Positions 43,711 to 51,967 of a stretch of 64,000 nucleotides of DNA are shown one piece after another. This stretch comes from Synergistota bacterium (GTDB lineage: Bacteria; Synergistota; GBS-1). The translations under genes were made by a program, and so were the position numbers. Positions within the stretch are counted from its first letter, which is position 1, and each line of letters starts with the position of its first letter. The notes under the pieces were generated by a model. It ran no database searches, was not told the DNA's origin, and worked only from the letters and a program-made list of their open reading frames with translations. The stretch spans positions 1-64,000 of the forward strand of contig JANXBX010000006.1 of the NCBI GenBank assembly GCA_025060595.1, written 5' to 3'.

Positions 43711-44424
43711 TCACTCCTCTACCGGCTCAGCAAATTCAAGCGGCCCTTGCCATTTAGATAAAAACTCCTCTTCACTTATAGGAATGAACCTCATGTAGTC
43801 TCCCGCCTTTACAATTATAGGAGGCTCCCTCTTAGGATCGTATATTTTCAAGTAAGTTCTACCAATGAGCCTCCAACCGCCGGGAGAGCTCACCGCATAA
43901 AGCCCTGTTTGTTTCCCACCTATACCAACCGAACCTGCCGGAACCTTTTTTCGCGGCGTTGAAAGCCTTGGCGTATGAAGCCTCTCATCAAGCCCACCTA
44001 AGAAAGTAAATCCTGGTGTAAAACCTAACATATAAACCAAGTAATCCCTATTAGCATGAAGTTCTATAACCTCTTCGGGTTTTAAACCGTGATATCTAGC
44101 CACGAACTCAAGATCTGGACCATACCTTCCACCATAAACGGTTGGAACTTCTATCACCTTGGGATCCGGCAGCCTCACATCGCCAATATTTTGAACCAGC
44201 TTCCTTAAGACCGATTCAAGATCTTTAGGAGATACTTTAATAGGATTATAACATATCATTAAGGATCTATAAGTAGGGACGAGCTCCTCAACACCTGGTA
44301 ATCTTTCTTTTTCTACCAGGAGAGCCAAAGCTCTCACCTTTTTATTAAGTTCCTCAGATATCTCGTCTCCAAATCGCACCAAAAATGCCCTATCTCCCAT
44401 AGGAAGATATTTTGGGTATTCCAT
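43711..44424 (-). CDS. pxpB: 5-oxoprolinase subunit B (KipI family)
   Basis: 237 residues. PMGDRAFLVRFGDEIS, the PGVEELVPTYRSLMICYNP segment, YMLGFTPGFTFLGGLDERL and TPRKKVPAGSVGIGGKQTGL are diagnostic of KipI/PxpB. ATG 44424 follows GAGGTG by about seven bases, starting just after the TRAP permease ends. Forms the catalytic complex with PxpC and PxpA. Confidence 0.93.
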   Translation of the reverse strand: MEYPKYLPMGDRAFLVRFGDEISEELNKKVRALALLVEKERLPGVEELVPTYRSLMICYNPIKVSPKDLESVLRKLVQNIGDVRLPDPKVIEVPTVYGGRYGPDLEFVARYHGLKPEEVIELHANRDYLVYMLGFTPGFTFLGGLDERLHTPRLSTPRKKVPAGSVGIGGKQTGLYAVSSPGGWRLIGRTYLKIYDPKREPPIIVKAGDYMRFIPISEEEFLSKWQGPLEFAEPVEE

Positions 44425-44435
44425 TAAAACACACC

Positions 44436-45740
44436 TCACTTAATCATAAAGCTCGGAAGGTAAAGCACCATTCCAGGGAATATCGTTATAATTGCAGTAG
44501 CTAAAAGCAACATAAAGAAGAACGGGAGAGCATCCTTAGCTATAGTTGTAAGCTCCTCTCCTATCAGCCCTTTTATAACAAACAGGTTAAATCCAACCGG
44601 TGGAGTTATCTGGGCCACCTGAATCATTATCACCAAATATATACCAAACCATAAGGGGTCAAATCCGGACATCTTTATCAAAGGAAGAACCATGGGCAAA
44701 GTCATAACTATCATGGAGAATCCATCAACCAAGCAACCTAAGATTAGGTACATAATAGAAAGCATTACTATCAATGTATATTTGGAAAGCCCTAAGCTAC
44801 TCACATACTGGGCTATTCCCTGCGTTATCCCAAGGTAACCTACCGCAACAGAGAAGAAGCTCGCACCGCAAACTATCCACATTATCATACAACTTGTCTT
44901 AACAGAGCTAATCAAAGCTTCCTTGAATATCTTAAGGTCAAGGCTCCTCATAAGCCAAGCAAAGACAAGAGAACCGATGACCCCAACAGCAGCAGCCTCT
45001 GTAGGGGTAGCCCATCCAGTATACATGCTCCCAAGAACAACTATAACGAGTATAATAGCAGGGAATATCTTAGGAATAGCCCTTATCCTATCTCCCCAGG
45101 TATAACTTCCTTTGGCTCTCGGGGCCACATTAGGATCTACAAGCGATTTAATCACTATATATCCGCTAAATAACAAAGCTATCATAATACCAGGTATAAC
45201 TCCCGCTATGAAGAGCTTACCTATACTGACATCCGCCAATATACCATAAACAAGCATCATCATACTTGGGGGTATCATGAAACCTAAGGTTCCCGAGCCA
45301 GCCAAAGAACCAATAGCGAGGGCTCTATCATAACCTCTTTTCAGAAGCTCAGGAAGAGTTATCTTTCCAACGGTAGCAGTTGTAGCTGCCGAGGAGCCAC
45401 TTACAGCAGCAAATATAGCGCTTGCAAAAACGTTTACGTGAATAAGTCTTCCAGGTATACTATCAAGCCATGGAGCCAAACCTATAAACAGATTTTCAGA
45501 AATCTTACTTCTAAAGAGGATCTCCCCCATCCATACAAAAAGGGGAAGAGCAAACATAGTAGAGCTGTTAGTACTATTCCAAGCTATATTAGCTAATATA
45601 TTTCCCCACGGGAGATCCAGGAAAAGGTTAAAACCAGCTATTCCGACCAAAAATAGAGCCGTTCCCACCCATATGCTTCCTACAAGGAGAACGCCAAGAA
45701 GCCCAATAACTAAAAGAAAGCTCACTAGTAAACCATCCAT
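44436..45740 (-). CDS. TRAP transporter large membrane subunit, 5-oxoproline operon
   Basis: 434 residues, about 12 membrane segments. SGSSAATTATVGKITLPELLKRGYDRALAIG-type signature is present in parts (TVGKITLPELLKRGYDRAL), with GSMYTGWATPTEAAAVGV and QITPPVGFNLFVIKG. Sodium-driven importer with the DctQ and DctP genes upstream. Its place before pxpB suggests the substrate is 5-oxoproline or a compound releasing it. Confidence 0.92.
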   Translation of the reverse strand: MDGLLVSFLLVIGLLGVLLVGSIWVGTALFLVGIAGFNLFLDLPWGNILANIAWNSTNSSTMFALPLFVWMGEILFRSKISENLFIGLAPWLDSIPGRLIHVNVFASAIFAAVSGSSAATTATVGKITLPELLKRGYDRALAIGSLAGSGTLGFMIPPSMMMLVYGILADVSIGKLFIAGVIPGIMIALLFSGYIVIKSLVDPNVAPRAKGSYTWGDRIRAIPKIFPAIILVIVVLGSMYTGWATPTEAAAVGVIGSLVFAWLMRSLDLKIFKEALISSVKTSCMIMWIVCGASFFSVAVGYLGITQGIAQYVSSLGLSKYTLIVMLSIMYLILGCLVDGFSMIVMTLPMVLPLIKMSGFDPLWFGIYLVIMIQVAQITPPVGFNLFVIKGLIGEELTTIAKDALPFFFMLLLATAIITIFPGMVLYLPSFMIK

Positions 45741-45753
45741 AAGAAACCCTCCC

Positions 45754-46251
45754 TTAACTTAGGCCTCTAATAAGGGTGAGAATCCTTTTCGCTAACTCAG
45801 ACGCAAACTGCAAGGTCATTATAAGGGAGCCTAAGGGAAGTAAAAACTGAGGGATGGCAAGAGGGGTTTCCGAGATACTCATGGCCTTGGTTTTACTCAA
45901 AACCGAGTCCCAGAAAAGACCAAAGGTAAGATAAGTAAAGACTATAGAAAACAAAAATCCCAAGGTGAAACAAACCACCTCAAAAATAATACGCTTACGT
46001 GGGGACAAGCTCTGAAGCAAAAACGTCATCCTTATATGCCCATCTTCCTTAAGGGTATAACCCAAAGCAAAGTAAGTTAATCCAGCCATAAGGTAGCCCG
46101 TGTACTCCTCGGTTATGTAAAGGGTCTTCACGAAAAACCCCCTTATCAATATCTCAATTACAACCAAGGAAAGCCCTATCACCATCATCACTCCAGAAAC
46201 ATATCCACCAAGATCAGAAAGCCTGTTAACAAATGAAATGAAACCTCTCAT
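45754..46251 (-). CDS. TRAP transporter small membrane subunit, 5-oxoproline operon
   Basis: About 165 residues with four membrane segments and the DctQ pattern EEYTGYLMAGLTYFALGYTL then KEDGHIRMTFLL. The ATG at 46251 after GGAGGTG and CGGAG is preferred; the longer frame to 46290 would start within the preceding hairpin. Confidence 0.88.
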   Translation of the reverse strand: MRGFISFVNRLSDLGGYVSGVMMVIGLSLVVIEILIRGFFVKTLYITEEYTGYLMAGLTYFALGYTLKEDGHIRMTFLLQSLSPRKRIIFEVVCFTLGFLFSIVFTYLTFGLFWDSVLSKTKAMSISETPLAIPQFLLPLGSLIMTLQFASELAKRILTLIRGLS

Positions 46252-46280
46252 CTCCGTTAGACACCTCCAAAATGGGTTAA

Positions 46281-46320
46281 AGGGGCCCATCCACCACTAA
46301 GTATAGTGGATGAGCCCCCT
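46281..46320 (-). terminator. Long imperfect hairpin between receptor and TRAP permease genes
   Basis: GGGGC, ATCC and CACTA on one side pair with TAGTG, GGAT and GCCCC on the other, with small bulges. It begins 16 bp after the receptor stop codon and has no strong T-run, so it likely protects the receptor mRNA or attenuates transcription. Confidence 0.5.
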
Positions 46321-46335
46321 GAACCAAGGGAAATA

Positions 46336-47337
46336 CTAGTCCTTCCTTCCCACCTTCTCTAAGAACTTAGCGTAAATTTCCTTAGCCTCAGGTGGTGCTT
46401 CCTTCTCAAGCCACTCTTTCCTTATCTCCCTTGTTATCTCAGCAAGCTCATTAATAAACTGCTCAGACACCGGTGTAGACTCTATACCATTATCGTTACA
46501 CTTCTTCTCCATCTCCTTATCAAGCTTCTCAACCCACTCCCACATGTATTTCTCCATCTCTTTACCGGTCTCAAGAATAACCTTCTGGATATCAGGCTTC
46601 AAAGCATTAAAAGCCTTAAGATTAACGTTCACCATATCCACAGCCTGCGTTATATCTATCCTCGCAAAGTATTTTAATACCTCCCAGAACTTGGCATCAA
46701 CAGCGGTGGGAGTAGAAGTTATAACGGAATCTATAAGACCCGTGGCTAAAGCGGAATAAACCTCACTAAAGGGCAATGGATATGGAGTTCCACCAGTAGC
46801 TTTAACAACTAGAGCACCATTCTTGTCATATGTTCTCGTCTTTAATCCCTTCATATCAGCAACGCTCTTTACAGGCTTTTTCGCAAACAAGCCAGCAGCG
46901 GGCCAAGGAGCCATGTAAACTATCTTCTGATTCCACTTGCTTTCTACAATCTTATCGTAATAAGGCCTTGCTATATCGTTAAGTAAGCGCGCCTCTTTAA
47001 ATCCTCGAATAAGAAACGGCAATGTAGTTATAGCAAATATAGGCTCGTCACCAGCAACACCGCTACAAAGCATATCAGAAATTTGGACTAAACCGTCACG
47101 AACGACCCTTAAAAGCTCCGGACCTTTGTAACCAAGAGCTCCTCCAACGGTAACCTTAATCTCAAGCTCCCCCTTAGTTCTTTCCTGAACCTTGGAAGCA
47201 AAGTCATTAAGCCCTATACTATGATGGTTGTTAGGAGGCCAGACAGAGTTACCTATCCATTGTGTCTTAGCTAAAGCAGAGACCGCCAAACCCAAAACTA
47301 AGCTAGCCACCATAAAGAGAACAATAAACCTTCGCAT
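46336..47337 (-). CDS. TRAP transporter substrate-binding protein, 5-oxoproline operon
   Basis: About 333 residues with a signal peptide (FIVLFMVASLVLGLAVSALA). The DctP motifs are ELLRVVRDGLVQISDMLCSG, the arginine-containing MKGLKTRTYDKNGALVVKATGG and FSEVYSALATGLIDSVITS. The second of two ATGs (47337) is better spaced behind GGGGGG. First gene of dctPQM-pxpBC-HD-GYP-pxpA; ligand inferred as 5-oxoproline. Confidence 0.9.
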   Translation of the reverse strand: MRRFIVLFMVASLVLGLAVSALAKTQWIGNSVWPPNNHHSIGLNDFASKVQERTKGELEIKVTVGGALGYKGPELLRVVRDGLVQISDMLCSGVAGDEPIFAITTLPFLIRGFKEARLLNDIARPYYDKIVESKWNQKIVYMAPWPAAGLFAKKPVKSVADMKGLKTRTYDKNGALVVKATGGTPYPLPFSEVYSALATGLIDSVITSTPTAVDAKFWEVLKYFARIDITQAVDMVNVNLKAFNALKPDIQKVILETGKEMEKYMWEWVEKLDKEMEKKCNDNGIESTPVSEQFINELAEITREIRKEWLEKEAPPEAKEIYAKFLEKVGRKD

Positions 47338-47371
47338 AAGCATTTACCCCCCTTCCATCTTTAATATTTTT

Positions 47372-47424
47372 ATTATACTATAATGAGTAAGGGGTTTACA
47401 ATCTTTTACAAAAAGTATTATAAT
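47372..47424. promoter_or_regulatory. Divergent promoters sharing one -35 region
   Basis: Plus strand: TTTACA (47395-47400), 18 bp, TATAAT (47419-47424) toward the flagellin-like gene. Minus strand: TTGTAA (47396-47401), 18 bp, TATAAT (47372-47377) toward the 5-oxoproline operon. The two -35 hexamers occupy nearly the same bases, so the promoters compete. Confidence 0.6.
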
Positions 47425-47467
47425 CACACTTAGAGGTTAACCAAGGAAGGGAAGGGGGTGAAGAGCT

Positions 47468-48205
47468 ATGAGGATTGGGTTAGAGCCCCTTTTTCCAAGG
47501 AAGGGTTCTCTCCTCGAAGAGGTACAAAAGAGACTTGCTGAAAACATCGAACGACTAAGCAGCATGTTGAGGATAAACAGAGCGAAAGATGATGCAGCAG
47601 GTCTCGCTATCTCAGAGAGCTTAAGAGGTCAAATAGTTGAAACCATCCAAGGGATAAGAAACCTCCAGGATAGGATATCAAGAATTCAAGTTGCAGATCA
47701 AGCGCTTGGTTCTCAGAGTGGAATAATCGATAGAATGAGGGAGCTTGCAGTTCAAGCGACAAACGCTACACTATCGGAGGAGGACAGAACAGCCATAGAA
47801 AGGGAGTTCTCTCAACTTAGGGAAGAAATAAATAGAATAGCAGAAAAGACTACATTTAACGAGCAACCTGTTATAGGAGATATGACTGCAGAGAGGCTTG
47901 GCCTATCTAATGTAAGATTAGGTGATGAAACCACGCTAAGGACACTAGATAGGGCTAAAGAAGTAATAACCTCAAGAAGGGCAAATCTTGGAGCGGAAGA
48001 AAGAAGCTTGGCCTCAGAAATAGGAAGACTTGGCGTAGCAGCCATAAATCTAACTGCAGCAGAATCTCTCATAAGAGATAATGATGTGGCTGAAGAGGTC
48101 TCAAGCTTAACCATTAATCAAATACTAGAGGAGCTTAATATAATAATGCTAAACCAGGCAAGAAGAAACTCAAGCAATATCCTAAACTTGCTTAGGGAAG
48201 GTTAA
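47468..48205 (+). CDS. Short flagellin-like protein (D0/D1 domains only)
   Basis: 245 residues. The N-terminal SSMLRINRAKDDAAGLAISE, QDRISRIQVADQAL and MRELAVQATNATLSEEDR, and the C-terminal GAEERSLASEIGRL, NLTAAESLIRDNDVAEEVS and LNQARRNSSNILNLL are clear flagellin. The outer D2/D3 region is missing. The first ~25 residues (GLEPLFPRKGSLLEEVQKRL) depart from the usual RINxNxxALNA start of the D0 helix. No other flagellar gene is near. ATG follows GGGGGTG. It could be a minor filament protein or a divergent paralogue. Confidence 0.85.
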   Translation: MRIGLEPLFPRKGSLLEEVQKRLAENIERLSSMLRINRAKDDAAGLAISESLRGQIVETIQGIRNLQDRISRIQVADQALGSQSGIIDRMRELAVQATNATLSEEDRTAIEREFSQLREEINRIAEKTTFNEQPVIGDMTAERLGLSNVRLGDETTLRTLDRAKEVITSRRANLGAEERSLASEIGRLGVAAINLTAAESLIRDNDVAEEVSSLTINQILEELNIIMLNQARRNSSNILNLLREG

Positions 48206-48970
48206 AAGTGGGGGGGCGGTACCGCCCCCCATTAAAAGCTCTCTCCAAGAAACCGCATCTCCCACATCAAGCAACCTTAAGAAAGAGGAGGATGATTTCA
48301 AAAGCTTTATTACAGTTTTCAGAGAGTCTCCGCTTATCCCCTTAATTACCCCCCAATGAATTGGAACAAAAGCTTTAGCTCCGAGCAGCTTAAATGCTCG
48401 AAGAGCGTCAATCGCACCAAGATGGTACCACTTAAAGAATAAGGCATCAGTACCAACCGGAAGAAAGGCCACATCCAACCTAAATTTTTGACCTATTTTC
48501 TTAAAGAGACTTTTGCTAAATCCAGTATCTCCAGCAAAATAAAGACTTAAGGAACCGCTATCCACTATATAAGCCAGCGAATAGGTAAAAATAGGATAGG
48601 GATGAAGCCAACTAAGGTGAATAGCGGGAAGAGAAAAGATCCTTATACCATTAAGCATAATCTCCTCCCAGGGCTTCATCTCAACAAGCAAAGCGTTTTT
48701 CTTCCTTGGGAAAATCCGAAAGCATTTAAATGGAACGATGAAAACCCTTGCCTCTATATCCTTTAAGGCCTTAGTATCAAAGTGGTCTTTATGAGTATGA
48801 GATATGATAACGAGGTCTAAAGGAAAGCGCTCTTTTATCTCGGGGAAATGATTTTTGAAATAGGCATCTCCCCAGATAACCTTACTCACAGGATCGGTTA
48901 ACAGAGTTACACCGTCAATTTCCATCCACAAAGTTGCATGACCCAAAAAGCGAACCCACCCGTTCACCAA
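48182..48970 (-). CDS. Metallo-beta-lactamase fold hydrolase (UlaG/YtkL-like)
   Basis: 262 residues. RFLGHATLWMEIDGVTLLTD, ISHTHKDHFDTKAL (HxHxDH), YFAGDTGFS (Asp ligand) and VPIHWG (last His) give a complete two-metal site of the N-acyl-phosphatidylethanolamine phospholipase D/UlaG group. Substrate unknown. The last ~20 residues (MGGGTAPPLLTFPKQV) are read through the GC-rich palindrome and overlap the flagellin end. Start overlaps the radical SAM gene by 56 bp; GTG one codon in is also possible. Confidence 0.83.
   Translation of the reverse strand: MVNGWVRFLGHATLWMEIDGVTLLTDPVSKVIWGDAYFKNHFPEIKERFPLDLVIISHTHKDHFDTKALKDIEARVFIVPFKCFRIFPRKKNALLVEMKPWEEIMLNGIRIFSLPAIHLSWLHPYPIFTYSLAYIVDSGSLSLYFAGDTGFSKSLFKKIGQKFRLDVAFLPVGTDALFFKWYHLGAIDALRAFKLLGAKAFVPIHWGVIKGISGDSLKTVIKLLKSSSSFLRLLDVGDAVSWRELLMGGGTAPPLLTFPKQV
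48209..48231. terminator. GC-rich palindrome between convergent genes
   Basis: GGGGGGCGGTACCGCCCCCC (48211-48230) is a perfect 20-bp palindrome just after the flagellin stop codon, with four Ts on either strand nearby. It lies inside the last codons of the metallo-beta-lactamase-fold gene on the minus strand. Confidence 0.65.
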
Positions 48971-50054
48971 CCTTCATCCTCCTGAAATCGTTATATGAAA
49001 GATATTTGGTCTCTCCCCTCATAGCTAATGCACTAACTCCACAGGTCGGTTTAAAACAGGTCAGACATGACCCTTCGTTAAAACAGGGAAGGGGTAAGAA
49101 CTTTTCGCCTTGCCTCAAGGAAATCGGCATAACCTTACCCTCACAGTTTTTAGAGGTAGCATAAATCTCATTTAAGTTCTTTCCATCTTCAGTAAATTCC
49201 ATGCAAAGAGAAAGAGTAAGACTTAAGGAATCAGCTATCTCCCTAACTTTAGAAAAGAGCTCCTTTCGATAGGTTAGGCTCGCCTGAATAGAGTTTGAAA
49301 CCCTCTCTTTATAAAGAGAATCGTATTTAAATGGAAGGGAGCTATCCCAACGAGAAAGAAAAGATAAAACAGTCCTCTTAATTCTTAACGGAATGTCAAG
49401 ACAGGAAACCACAACGTGCCTAACCCCTCTTTCTTTCGCTTCCTTAAGCAAAGCGTATATATCATCTTCCTTATCATTTATAAAGGGAAGAATAGGGTCT
49501 AACCTTAAAACCGTGTGAATACCTCTTTTCGAAGCCTTTTCAAGAGAGCTTAAAATCTCCTTAACGGTTGAACCACCAGGGGATAAGAATCTCCTTAATT
49601 TTTCATTTAAAGCTAAAAGGCTAACCTCAAATACACTATCTCTCTGCTTTTCGAGAAGAGACAGTGCCTCCTCGCTTATCTCCCTCTTTGTAACTACCAA
49701 TATAGGTAGGTTTCTTTCAATGAAGGCTCTTATAACCTTTTCAGCGATCCTATATTTAAGATTTACAGGCTGAAAAGGGTCGCTTGTAGGGGAAAGGTAC
49801 CCTGGAGGAGATATATACAGTTTGTCAAGCCTTCTTGAAAGCCCTTCAGCGAAATTAACCCACACGAAAACGAGATCCTTTAAGAATGCCTCCCTGTGGT
49901 ACCCTGGAAGAGCTCTAGAGTAACAGAAAAAACATCCCACGCTACAACCTGCATAAGGGTTAAGAAGAAACCTTTCAGCCGGACAAGCTCTATATTTCCA
50001 GTTCCACCAACCGTGAATCTCCTTATCCTTAATAAGCTCAACTACTTTAATAAT
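48915..50054 (-). CDS. Radical SAM protein, SplB-like, with apparent AUU start
   Basis: About 379 residues. The cluster motif NPYAGCSVGCFFCYSR gives Cys37, Cys41 and Cys44 when counted from the first ATT; a proline-rich ISPPGYLSPTSDPFQPVN and VLRLDPILPFIN follow, as in spore-photoproduct-lyase-like proteins. A C-terminal cluster of cysteines (CFNEGSCLTCFKPTCG) may bind a second Fe-S cluster. The only standard start (GTG, 49940) lies inside the CxxxCxxC motif and cannot be right. Upstream the frame is open to a TAG with ATT codons at 50054 and 50051 behind AAGGGGTG, so AUU initiation coupled to cobO is likely. Substrate unknown. Confidence 0.82.
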   Translation of the reverse strand: MIKVVELIKDKEIHGWWNWKYRACPAERFLLNPYAGCSVGCFFCYSRALPGYHREAFLKDLVFVWVNFAEGLSRRLDKLYISPPGYLSPTSDPFQPVNLKYRIAEKVIRAFIERNLPILVVTKREISEEALSLLEKQRDSVFEVSLLALNEKLRRFLSPGGSTVKEILSSLEKASKRGIHTVLRLDPILPFINDKEDDIYALLKEAKERGVRHVVVSCLDIPLRIKRTVLSFLSRWDSSLPFKYDSLYKERVSNSIQASLTYRKELFSKVREIADSLSLTLSLCMEFTEDGKNLNEIYATSKNCEGKVMPISLRQGEKFLPLPCFNEGSCLTCFKPTCGVSALAMRGETKYLSYNDFRRMKVGERVGSLFGSCNFVDGN

Positions 50055-50565
50055 CTACACCCCTTCTCATTTCAATACCTTTACTATAGGGATGCTTAAT
50101 TTCTATTACTTCGCTTACCAAATCCGCCCTTTCCACCACCTTGGCATGGGCATATCTACCGGTCAAAACAAGCTCCACGTGAGGAGGCTTAACTTCCATA
50201 AGGCTTAAGACCTCATCTAAGGAAAGAAGCTTATAATCTAGGGCCACGTTTATTTCATCGAGAATAACCATATCATATTCTCCGCTTGATATAACTTCAT
50301 AAGCGAATTTCAGTCCTCTCTTAGCCTCCTTGACGTCTTCCTCATCGGGGTTGTTTCTATCTACAAAGGAAGCTCTCCCAAATCTAACCATCTTAAGCCC
50401 AAGCTTCTCAGCAGACTTAATCTCTCCGTATCCTTCCCATCCCTTCATAAACTGAATTATTATAACCTTATACCCGTGCCCCAAAGCCCTCATAGCAAGT
50501 CCCAAGGAAGCTGTAGTTTTTCCCTTACCATTACCGGTGTAAACCTGAATTAATCCCAAAGACAA
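50047..50565 (-). CDS. cobO: Corrinoid adenosyltransferase (CobA/CobO type)
   Basis: Adds the 5'-deoxyadenosyl group to reduced cobalamin. The N-terminal P-loop is GNGKGKTTASLG, followed by IIQFMKGW and the MVILDEINVALDYKLL and VELVLTGRYAH motifs. About 172 residues. TTG 50565 is eight bases after AGGAGG; a GTG three codons earlier overlaps the site. It provides adenosylcobalamin, which the mutase-like enzyme at 29-31 kb would need. Confidence 0.93.
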   Translation of the reverse strand: MSLGLIQVYTGNGKGKTTASLGLAMRALGHGYKVIIIQFMKGWEGYGEIKSAEKLGLKMVRFGRASFVDRNNPDEEDVKEAKRGLKFAYEVISSGEYDMVILDEINVALDYKLLSLDEVLSLMEVKPPHVELVLTGRYAHAKVVERADLVSEVIEIKHPYSKGIEMRRGVDY

Positions 50566-50587
50566 TATGTCCACCTCCTTTTTAGAG

Positions 50588-50593
50588 TATAAT
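50588..50593 (+). promoter_or_regulatory. -10 element of the Nudix gene, leaderless geometry
   Basis: TATAAT ends 7 bases before the ATG at 50601, with no ribosome site between, as at xpt and lipA. Confidence 0.5.
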
Positions 50594-50600
50594 ATAAGTT

Positions 50601-51176
50601 ATGAAAAACGAAGTCAAGAAAGCGGCGGTTTTAATTCCCTTTATGATAAAAGACAATAAGCTACATTTAGTATTTACCTTAAGAAATCAAAATTTAAGCT
50701 ACCATGGAGGACAAATATGCTTTCCAGGAGGAAGACAAGAGGAGGGAGAATTACCTATCCAGACAGCTCTAAGGGAGGCTGAAGAAGAGATAGGCTTAAA
50801 TAGAGAGCTAGTAGAAATAGTAGCGGAGCTTCAAGAGGAAATGGCCTACACAAGTAATTACCTTATAAAACCCTTCGTAGCATTAATTAAAGAAGATGTC
50901 AACTTTAAGGTTAATGAAAGGGAAGTAAAGGAGATAATAGTTTTACCTCTTGAGGTGTTTCTTTCTCTACCGCTTAAGGTAGAAACCTCCATAACGAGGG
51001 GAAGGGAGATCTCTTACCCTGTTTACGAATGGAAGGGATATAAAATCTGGGGAGCAACAGCAAGAATAGTAAGTAAACTATTAGAAAGGAAAGATGTCTT
51101 AGATGAGCTTAATAGGCGCACACATGTCCATATCGGGAGGAATATGGAAAGCAATAGAGAGAGGGGAAGCGCTTAA
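50601..51176 (+). CDS. Nudix hydrolase, CoA-pyrophosphatase type
   Basis: 191 residues. The Nudix box is GGRQEEGELPIQTALREAEEEIGL in parts (ALREAEEEIGL carries REAxEEIG). Immediately before it lies SYHGGQICFPGG, the extra motif of the CoA pyrophosphatase group, so it may cleave CoA or acyl-CoA to phosphopantetheine and 3',5'-ADP. Its last 74 bases overlap nfo in another frame, so the C-terminal tail (THVHIGRNMESN) is probably not part of the fold. Confidence 0.85.
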   Translation: MKNEVKKAAVLIPFMIKDNKLHLVFTLRNQNLSYHGGQICFPGGRQEEGELPIQTALREAEEEIGLNRELVEIVAELQEEMAYTSNYLIKPFVALIKEDVNFKVNEREVKEIIVLPLEVFLSLPLKVETSITRGREISYPVYEWKGYKIWGATARIVSKLLERKDVLDELNRRTHVHIGRNMESNRERGSA

Positions 51177-51948
51177 ATGCGAAGCTATACAAATCTTCAC
51201 TAAGAATCAGCTTCAGTGGTTCGGAAAAAGGCTGAGCGCTCTCGATATAGAGATGTTTTACAACGAATGGAAAAAGAGTAATGTAAAAAAGATAATAGCC
51301 CATACCTCATACCTCATAAACTTAGCATCTCCTGAGAATAAAAGCTATGAAAAATCTATATCAGCTCTGATAGAAGAAATAAAAAGATGCGATGAGCTTA
51401 GTATCCCCTATCTAGTAATGCATGCTGGATCCCATAAGGGAAGAGGAGAGGAATGGGGAATAAAAAGAATTGCTAGTGCCTTAAAGATAGTTTTCGAGGA
51501 GACATCCGGGAGCCAGGCAAGAATACTCCTTGAGACTACCGCAGGTCAGGGAAATAACTTGGGTCACAAGTTTGACCACCTTGCCGAGATAATGAGCATA
51601 GTCGGTAAGGATGACCGCTTGGGAGTATGTCTTGATACTGCTCATGTGTTTGCATCAGGATACGACATATCCACAGAGCATGGCTATAGAAACACCATAA
51701 AATATTTTAGCAGAATAATAGGTATTGAATTTCTCTTCGCTCTTCACTTAAACGATTCAGCAAGCCCTTTGGGAAGCAAGCTTGACAGACATGCTCATAT
51801 TGGAAAAGGGCTAATAGGTGAAAAGACCTTTTCACTTATATTAAATGATGAACGTTTCAAGGAAAAGCCTATGATAATAGAAACCCCAAAGGGAGGAAAC
51901 TGGGATGCCATAAACTTAGCAACTTTAAGGAAGTTAAGGGGTTATTGA
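51103..51948 (+). CDS. nfo: Endonuclease IV (AP endonuclease)
   Basis: Cuts DNA at abasic sites in base-excision repair. LIGAHMSISGGIWKAIERG, AIQIFTKNQLQWFGK, MHAGSHKGRG, LLETTAGQGNNLG, VCLDTAHVFASGYD, HLNDS and DRHAHIGKG supply the three-zinc ligands and match Nfo throughout. 281 residues, complete. ATG at 51103 is inside the Nudix gene. Confidence 0.96.
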   Translation: MSLIGAHMSISGGIWKAIERGEALKCEAIQIFTKNQLQWFGKRLSALDIEMFYNEWKKSNVKKIIAHTSYLINLASPENKSYEKSISALIEEIKRCDELSIPYLVMHAGSHKGRGEEWGIKRIASALKIVFEETSGSQARILLETTAGQGNNLGHKFDHLAEIMSIVGKDDRLGVCLDTAHVFASGYDISTEHGYRNTIKYFSRIIGIEFLFALHLNDSASPLGSKLDRHAHIGKGLIGEKTFSLILNDERFKEKPMIIETPKGGNWDAINLATLRKLRGY

Positions 51949-51967
51949 AGAAGGAGGGAAAACTAAT

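Noticed and set aside
49935-49940. GTG at 49940 as the start of the radical SAM gene
   Set aside because: It would remove the first cysteine of the CxxxCxxC motif; the frame is open and homologous upstream.
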